Of a stretch of DNA of 47,830 bases, positions 43,871-47,830 are shown one piece after another. A program made the translations under genes and the position numbers. Below the pieces are notes generated by a model. The model was not told the origin of the DNA, made no database searches, and was given only the letters and a program-made list of their open reading frames with translations. The first letter of the stretch is position 1; each line of letters starts with the position of its first letter. The stretch is from Tubiluchus corallicola (taxonomy: Eukaryota; Priapulida; Priapulimorpha; Priapulimorphida; Tubiluchidae): positions 5,001 through 52,830 of the forward strand of contig JAQGDQ010000784.1 of assembly GCA_030141605.1 (NCBI GenBank), written 5' to 3'.

Positions 43871-44301
43871 ATTATGTTCATTGTAGGCCCTTTCACTAGA
43901 TATTGTACATGAAACTATTTTAAATGTGTAATGTGAAATAAACGACTAATGACTTACTGTAGGTACGCAGTTCTAACTGTTTATTCACCAAAGTGCAAAC
44001 GATTTCGGTCAAAATGCCGTCATTAGAAACTAATTTTTCAACTCAGAAGAATTTTTTAAGTAATTTAAAAATAACTTCCAAAAATTTGGGCCAACTTGCT
44101 AAAACGTCGCTTAGTCAGTTTTCCACATGACTGTGCATGCGAACACAAACCGACGCATGGATCCGCCACCTGTTGGTATGTGGTTCAATCTTGAGGATTG
44201 TAAGAATGTTTTCCCTAAAGGCCTGAATCTTTCCGGTGACCGTTAGAACACGTTGAGACTTGTTTCTTCAAGAATTTACGATCACAAGAAATTTTAGCAT
44301 C
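43871..44301. other. No gene recognised
   Basis: No supported exon or RNA between the 142-bp repeat and the MITE. Confidence 0.45.
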
Positions 44302-44309
44302 GTCTAAAT

Positions 44310-44792
44310 CAGGGGTGTGCAAATTATCTGAGTAGCCGGGCCACATTAAACTTTCCCGCAATTCCTGCAGGCCACAGGCAGTTTGATCAAGGAGCCAAGT
44401 ACAGAAAGGCCTAATAACGATTTTTTTGCATCCGACTTGCGTACATCATTACTACTACTCTCAAGAAACTATTTCAGAAGTTATTAAAATTTATATTACA
44501 AACCATATATTTCTACTTTCGGGACAGATAGTGGTAATTTCATTACAATGCATACTAGTAATGTGTATCACACAGTCTGTGTAGTACAGTGACAGTAAGC
44601 TACAACCGTCTTGTAAGGGTTAATGGCATCCGATCTAGTAGAAAAAAACTACCCGCACTATCTTTAGGATCGTGGCACGGACTTCAGCTGGATACACTCA
44701 ATTAATCGCCCGGGCCGCACTTTCATTAGGTTGATAAATCTCTTCGCAGGCCACACAAATTCTCTTGGCGGGCCGCAATTTGCACACCCCGG
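44310..44792 (-). mobile_element. hAT MITE, family A, copy 5 (inverted)
   Basis: Begins CAGGGGTGTGCAAATTATCT, the right end of the family, and closes with GGGCCGCAATTTGCACACCC. Perfect 8-bp duplication GTCTAAAT (44302-44309 and 44793-44800). It has the small left-end duplication also seen in copy 2. Confidence 0.95.
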
Positions 44793-44915
44793 GTCTAAAT
44801 AGTCTTTACAAATTTCATTCTAGCTAGAGGACCTTTATCAAAATAATTAAATAAATTAAAATAATTAGAAGTTAAGGATAAGATAAAGAATTTATCTGGA
44901 ACCGCGGCTCATAGT

Positions 44916-45070
44916 AATAATAATAATAATAACAATAATAATAATAATAAGAAGAAGAAGAAGAAGAAGAAGAATATAATCATAATACTAATAATAATAT
45001 TAATAATAATAATAATAATAATAATAACAACAACAACAACAACAACAACAACAGCAACAACAACAACAAC

Positions 45071-45101
<31 letters not shown>
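44916..45101. repeat. AAT/AAG/AAC compound microsatellite
   Basis: Runs of AAT, AAG (about 8), AAT, AAC with one AGC, and AAT. Confidence 0.97.
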
Positions 45102-45540
45102 TTATTTGGAAGTGTAAATACAAATACAATATGAAGAAACACTGGGAAAAAATGGATATTAATAATAATGATTATATGACAGCCTGCATATAATAAATGG
45201 CAAGAACCAGAAGTAAAACTTGTTAGGTGCTTGCACCATTATAAACACGTCCAAATAATGAGAAACAAGAACAAAAAAAATCAAAAGGGTTTTTAGGCAA
45301 TTTAAAAAAAAAGACTTGTGCAAAGTAAGGATAGAAGTGATGGATAAAAGAATGTTTAAAACGGTAGGAAGAGTGGCTTGTGGAGATTGGGCTCATGAGA
45401 TGACGCAGCACTCTGGATTCTACTCAAAAAGAAGAAAAAAGCAGTAACAAGTAAGACAGAGAAAAAAGAGTTATTAATATTCACAGCAAGTCAAGAAAGT
45501 GCAAATGCTTAAATTTAATTTAATTAAGTTTAGCTCGAAA
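45102..45540. other. No gene recognised
   Basis: No exon or repeat ends supported. Confidence 0.45.
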
Positions 45541-46099
45541 AGTAATAGTTTCAATTTAAGATATCCGCTGCGTTATCTAAAGTAATAGTTTCAATTTAAG
45601 ATATCCGCTGCGTTATCTAAAGTAATAGTTTCAATTTAAGATATCCGCTGTGTTATCTAAAGTAATAGTTTCAATTTAAGATATCCGCTGCGTTATCTAA
45701 AGTAATAGTTTCAATTTAAGATATCCGCTGCGTTATCTAAAGTAATAGTTTCAATTTAAGATATCCGCTGCGTTATCTAAAGTAATAGTTTCAATTTAAG
45801 ATATCCGCTGTGTTATCTAAAGTAATAGTTTCAATTTAAGATATCCGCTGTGTTATCTAAAGTAATAGTTTCAATTTAAGATATCCGCTGCGTTATCTAA
45901 AGTAATAGTTTCAATTTAAGATATCCGCTGTGTTATCTAAAGTAATAGTTTCAATTTAAGATATCCGCTGTGTTATCTAAAGTAATAGTTTCAATTTAAG
46001 ATATCCGCTGTGTTATCTAAAGTAATAGTTTCAATTTAAGATACCGCTGTGTTATCTAAAGTAATAGTTTCAATTTAAGATATCCGCTGTGTTATCTAA
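45541..46099. repeat. 40-bp tandem repeat, 14 units, one GATA site per unit
   Basis: AGTAATAGTTTCAATTTAAG then ATATCCGCTGYGTTATCTAA repeats exactly every 40 bp; unit 13 lacks one base. The only common difference is C or T at one position (C,C,T,C,C,C,T,T,C,T,T,T,T,T from left). TTATCT is a WGATAR site on the minus strand, and AAGATAT nearby is its imperfect inverted partner. There are no unique spacers, so it is not CRISPR-like. Confidence 0.97.
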
Positions 46100-46404
46100 A
46101 AGTTCTGGTTGTAAATGATGTTTCATAACTTCTGCTTACGTTCGCCTAATACGCCCATTTTGTGATATCTATCGCTAATCGGTTAATCTTGTGATTTGCA
46201 AACATCAACAGCGCAATAATTTCATTATTATGCTAATTAGCTCTCGTGACGTACGTCACTCCGTTTCATCAAAATCATTTCCACCACTGGTCAGCCTACT
46301 GTGTTACAGTCTCAGCGAATGACGTCTAATTTTAGCGCATTGCATCACATTCTCACACGTCGCGTCACAATGCATGAGAACTCTCGGTTAACCGCAGCGC
46401 CACC
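46100..46404. other. Upstream region of the putative promoter
   Basis: Non-repetitive and less AT-rich than sequence to the left, between the 40-bp array and the promoter elements. No exon seen. Confidence 0.45.
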
Positions 46405-46670
46405 TGGGATTGGCCGACGGAGGTTTCTAAACTTCTTGCGAAACACGCAGCGGCAAAATTATGAATGAAGCGTTGAACTATGCCCATTGCGGGGCGCTCA
46501 CTCTAGCGTATTGGCGCGCTTGATGAAGAGCATGTGTGGTGGTTTGTGTACCCGGAATTGTGGAACATCCACAATCTCATTATGACGTCATCACGGGGGG
46601 GAACTTTCTTGTGAGAAACTGAAAAACGCCGCGGTATATAAGAGGAGGTTTGAGGAAAGGTAAGTCAGTC
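46405..46670 (+). promoter_or_regulatory. Putative RNA polymerase II core promoter
   Basis: Inverted CCAAT box (GATTGG, 46408-46413), full CRE palindrome TGACGTCA (46583-46590), TATA box TATATAAG (46635-46642) and initiator TCAGTC (46665-46670), with the initiator 30 bp from the TATA start. The local sequence is GC-richer than the surroundings. Transcription would start near 46667 and run to the right. Confidence 0.6.
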
Positions 46671-46879
46671 GTGATATAGGTATTACTAAATGAACAGTTG
46701 AAAATCAGAAATACATACAGAGTGAGGAGGTTACATTGCGCACGTGTTTCAATTCTACAACTGTTTCTCACGCACTCGATGCTTCAAGAACTTTGGATAA
46801 AAATCATTTCACGTAGTTGAATTTGTGCACTGGGAGTGTTGGCAACTTACTAACTCATCCACTGTTGTTTTATTATACA

Positions 46880-46931
46880 ATGGAATATTCACATAAGTGT
46901 ATCAGGCGATTTGCAAAGGATTTAGTTCACG
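46880..46931 (+). CDS. Candidate first coding exon of a rightward gene
   Basis: ATG at 46880 opens 17 codons plus one base (MEYSHKCIRRFAKDLVH) and ends G|GTAAGA, a good donor. It lies about 210 bp after the predicted start site. Two earlier ATGs (46689 and 46778) open only very short frames. The product is not recognised and the remaining exons would lie beyond the window. Confidence 0.4.
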
Positions 46932-47549
46932 GTAAGAAAATTTCGAAAGTAACATGCACTTTTTGGAGGCTGCAAAATTGATAAATTTTTGATGTAATTT
47001 GTTGCATAAATTTCCAGAAGTTAGCGTTCAGCGCGTGACATAGTTTATTAGACAGATTGAACGAGAGCGCAAACATCCAATGATGGGCATCGCTTCTAAT
47101 TTACACGCACACTGCAAATCAGCTGATCAGAAGGGTGCGCCATCTATAAAGCACTAAAAGCTTCTCAAAAACTAAAAATTGGTTCTTTTAAAAGTGAAAA
47201 TATCAAAGGTTTCTTGTCTTGGCTTCTAATTTCTGGTTGTTTTCATTTTTAATGCAAAGCAAACGAACGTTGAGCGACAACCTCTTGTTTAGTTTTGCCC
47301 CTTTTATGGCTTCATGTTCAGCAAGAGCTGCAATGCTGAACGACGGGTTTCATTGCATAACCTTCAACTAGGAACGATCGTTTCAGCTTTGTTAAGTGCA
47401 TTCGGTTGCAGATTTTGTGCTGAGCAAATCAGCTGTGTTTTTGCTTGAAATTCAGAGATTTTACACTGGAATTTTAGAGCAAAGTTTTTGGTCGTGAAAT
47501 CTTGTTTGTTGCATAATTAGAGCTATATGATAGCTAGGTATGTATGTAG
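46932..47549. other. Putative first intron, nothing recognised
   Basis: If the exon at 46880 is real, this is intronic. No other signal supported. Confidence 0.35.
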
Positions 47550-47830
47550 ATGTTAGATTTTATAAGTCTTGTAGCATCATCCATACCTGATTTTCGTTTT
47601 AAAATTGGATACATACACGAAAATGCCTGTATATGCTCAGAGGAAGCACAAACAGTTGAACATTTGCTTTTTAATTGTACTTTGGTCGACGAAAATAAAA
47701 GATTAGCGCTCGCAAATAGCCTACAATTTCAAAACATTAGTAAAATTTATACCTCTCGAGACAAAAACCTGCTAGTTGCTTTCTCTGAGTTTGTGATTCG
47801 TTTTTACAAACCTTAGTATAAAATATTGAA
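47550..47830 (+). mobile_element. LINE ORF2 C-terminal fragment
   Basis: 88-residue frame with DFRFKIGYIHENACICSEEA then QTVEHLLFNC, the Cys-x-Cys...His-x(4)-Cys knuckle of LINE ORF2 C-termini, ending in a stop at 47814-47816 followed by an AT-rich 3' sequence at the window edge. It differs from the copies at 30957 and 36520, so it is a separate family. Confidence 0.65.

Noticed and set aside
45541-46099. CRISPR-like regular repeats
   Set aside because: 40-bp units are head-to-tail with no spacers, in a eukaryotic genome.

Overview
This window is nuclear DNA of an animal, most likely an invertebrate. It has spliced exons with GT-AG introns, a 5S rRNA-type sequence, a tRNA-headed SINE, many MITEs with clean target-site duplications, and truncated non-LTR retrotransposons. 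It is AT-rich and full of satellites, and a run of N (21848-22830) marks a draft-assembly gap. The species cannot be named from sequence alone. There are no operons, CRISPR arrays or bacterial genes.

The one gene with a confident identity is an MFSD10 (TETRAN-like) major facilitator transporter on the minus strand. Seven coding exons were rebuilt by hand at 8321-8220, 7715-7614, 5592-5496, 3727-3624, 2782-2624, 1806-1618 and 459-363. Every junction has GT/AG ends and the phases agree throughout, giving about 279 residues. The C-terminal part lies beyond the left edge. A possible first exon at 21132-21073 ends in a consensus donor and joins exon 8321-8220 in frame; if it is real, the gene covers the left 21 kb with a 12.7-kb first intron.

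The introns are packed with repeats: a 135-bp tandem repeat that copies a splice donor (1-405), a 62-bp minisatellite (786-1578), hAT-type MITEs, a possible transposon containing a heat-shock-type promoter (4588-4700), a 94-bp tandem repeat, a 5S-headed GC-rich unit (6998-7548) and a SINE (7751-8060). The region 8.3-21 kb holds a 191-bp satellite, an 840-bp trinucleotide array, a 217-bp stretch made only of G and T, LINE 3' ends, pogo-like, piggyBac-like and hAT-like MITEs, and a nested hAT insertion.

From 21.2 to 46 kb no host exon could be supported. The region is LINE 3' fragments (several with a C-terminal Cys/His motif), MITEs, compound microsatellites and tandem arrays, including a 112-bp array with alternating A/B units and a 40-bp x 14 array with a GATA-type site in every unit. 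At the right edge a core promoter (inverted CCAAT, CRE, TATA, initiator with correct spacing; 46408-46670) and a short first coding exon (46880-46931) suggest a second gene running rightward out of the window. Repeat family names are inferred from termini and target-site duplications; no database was searched.
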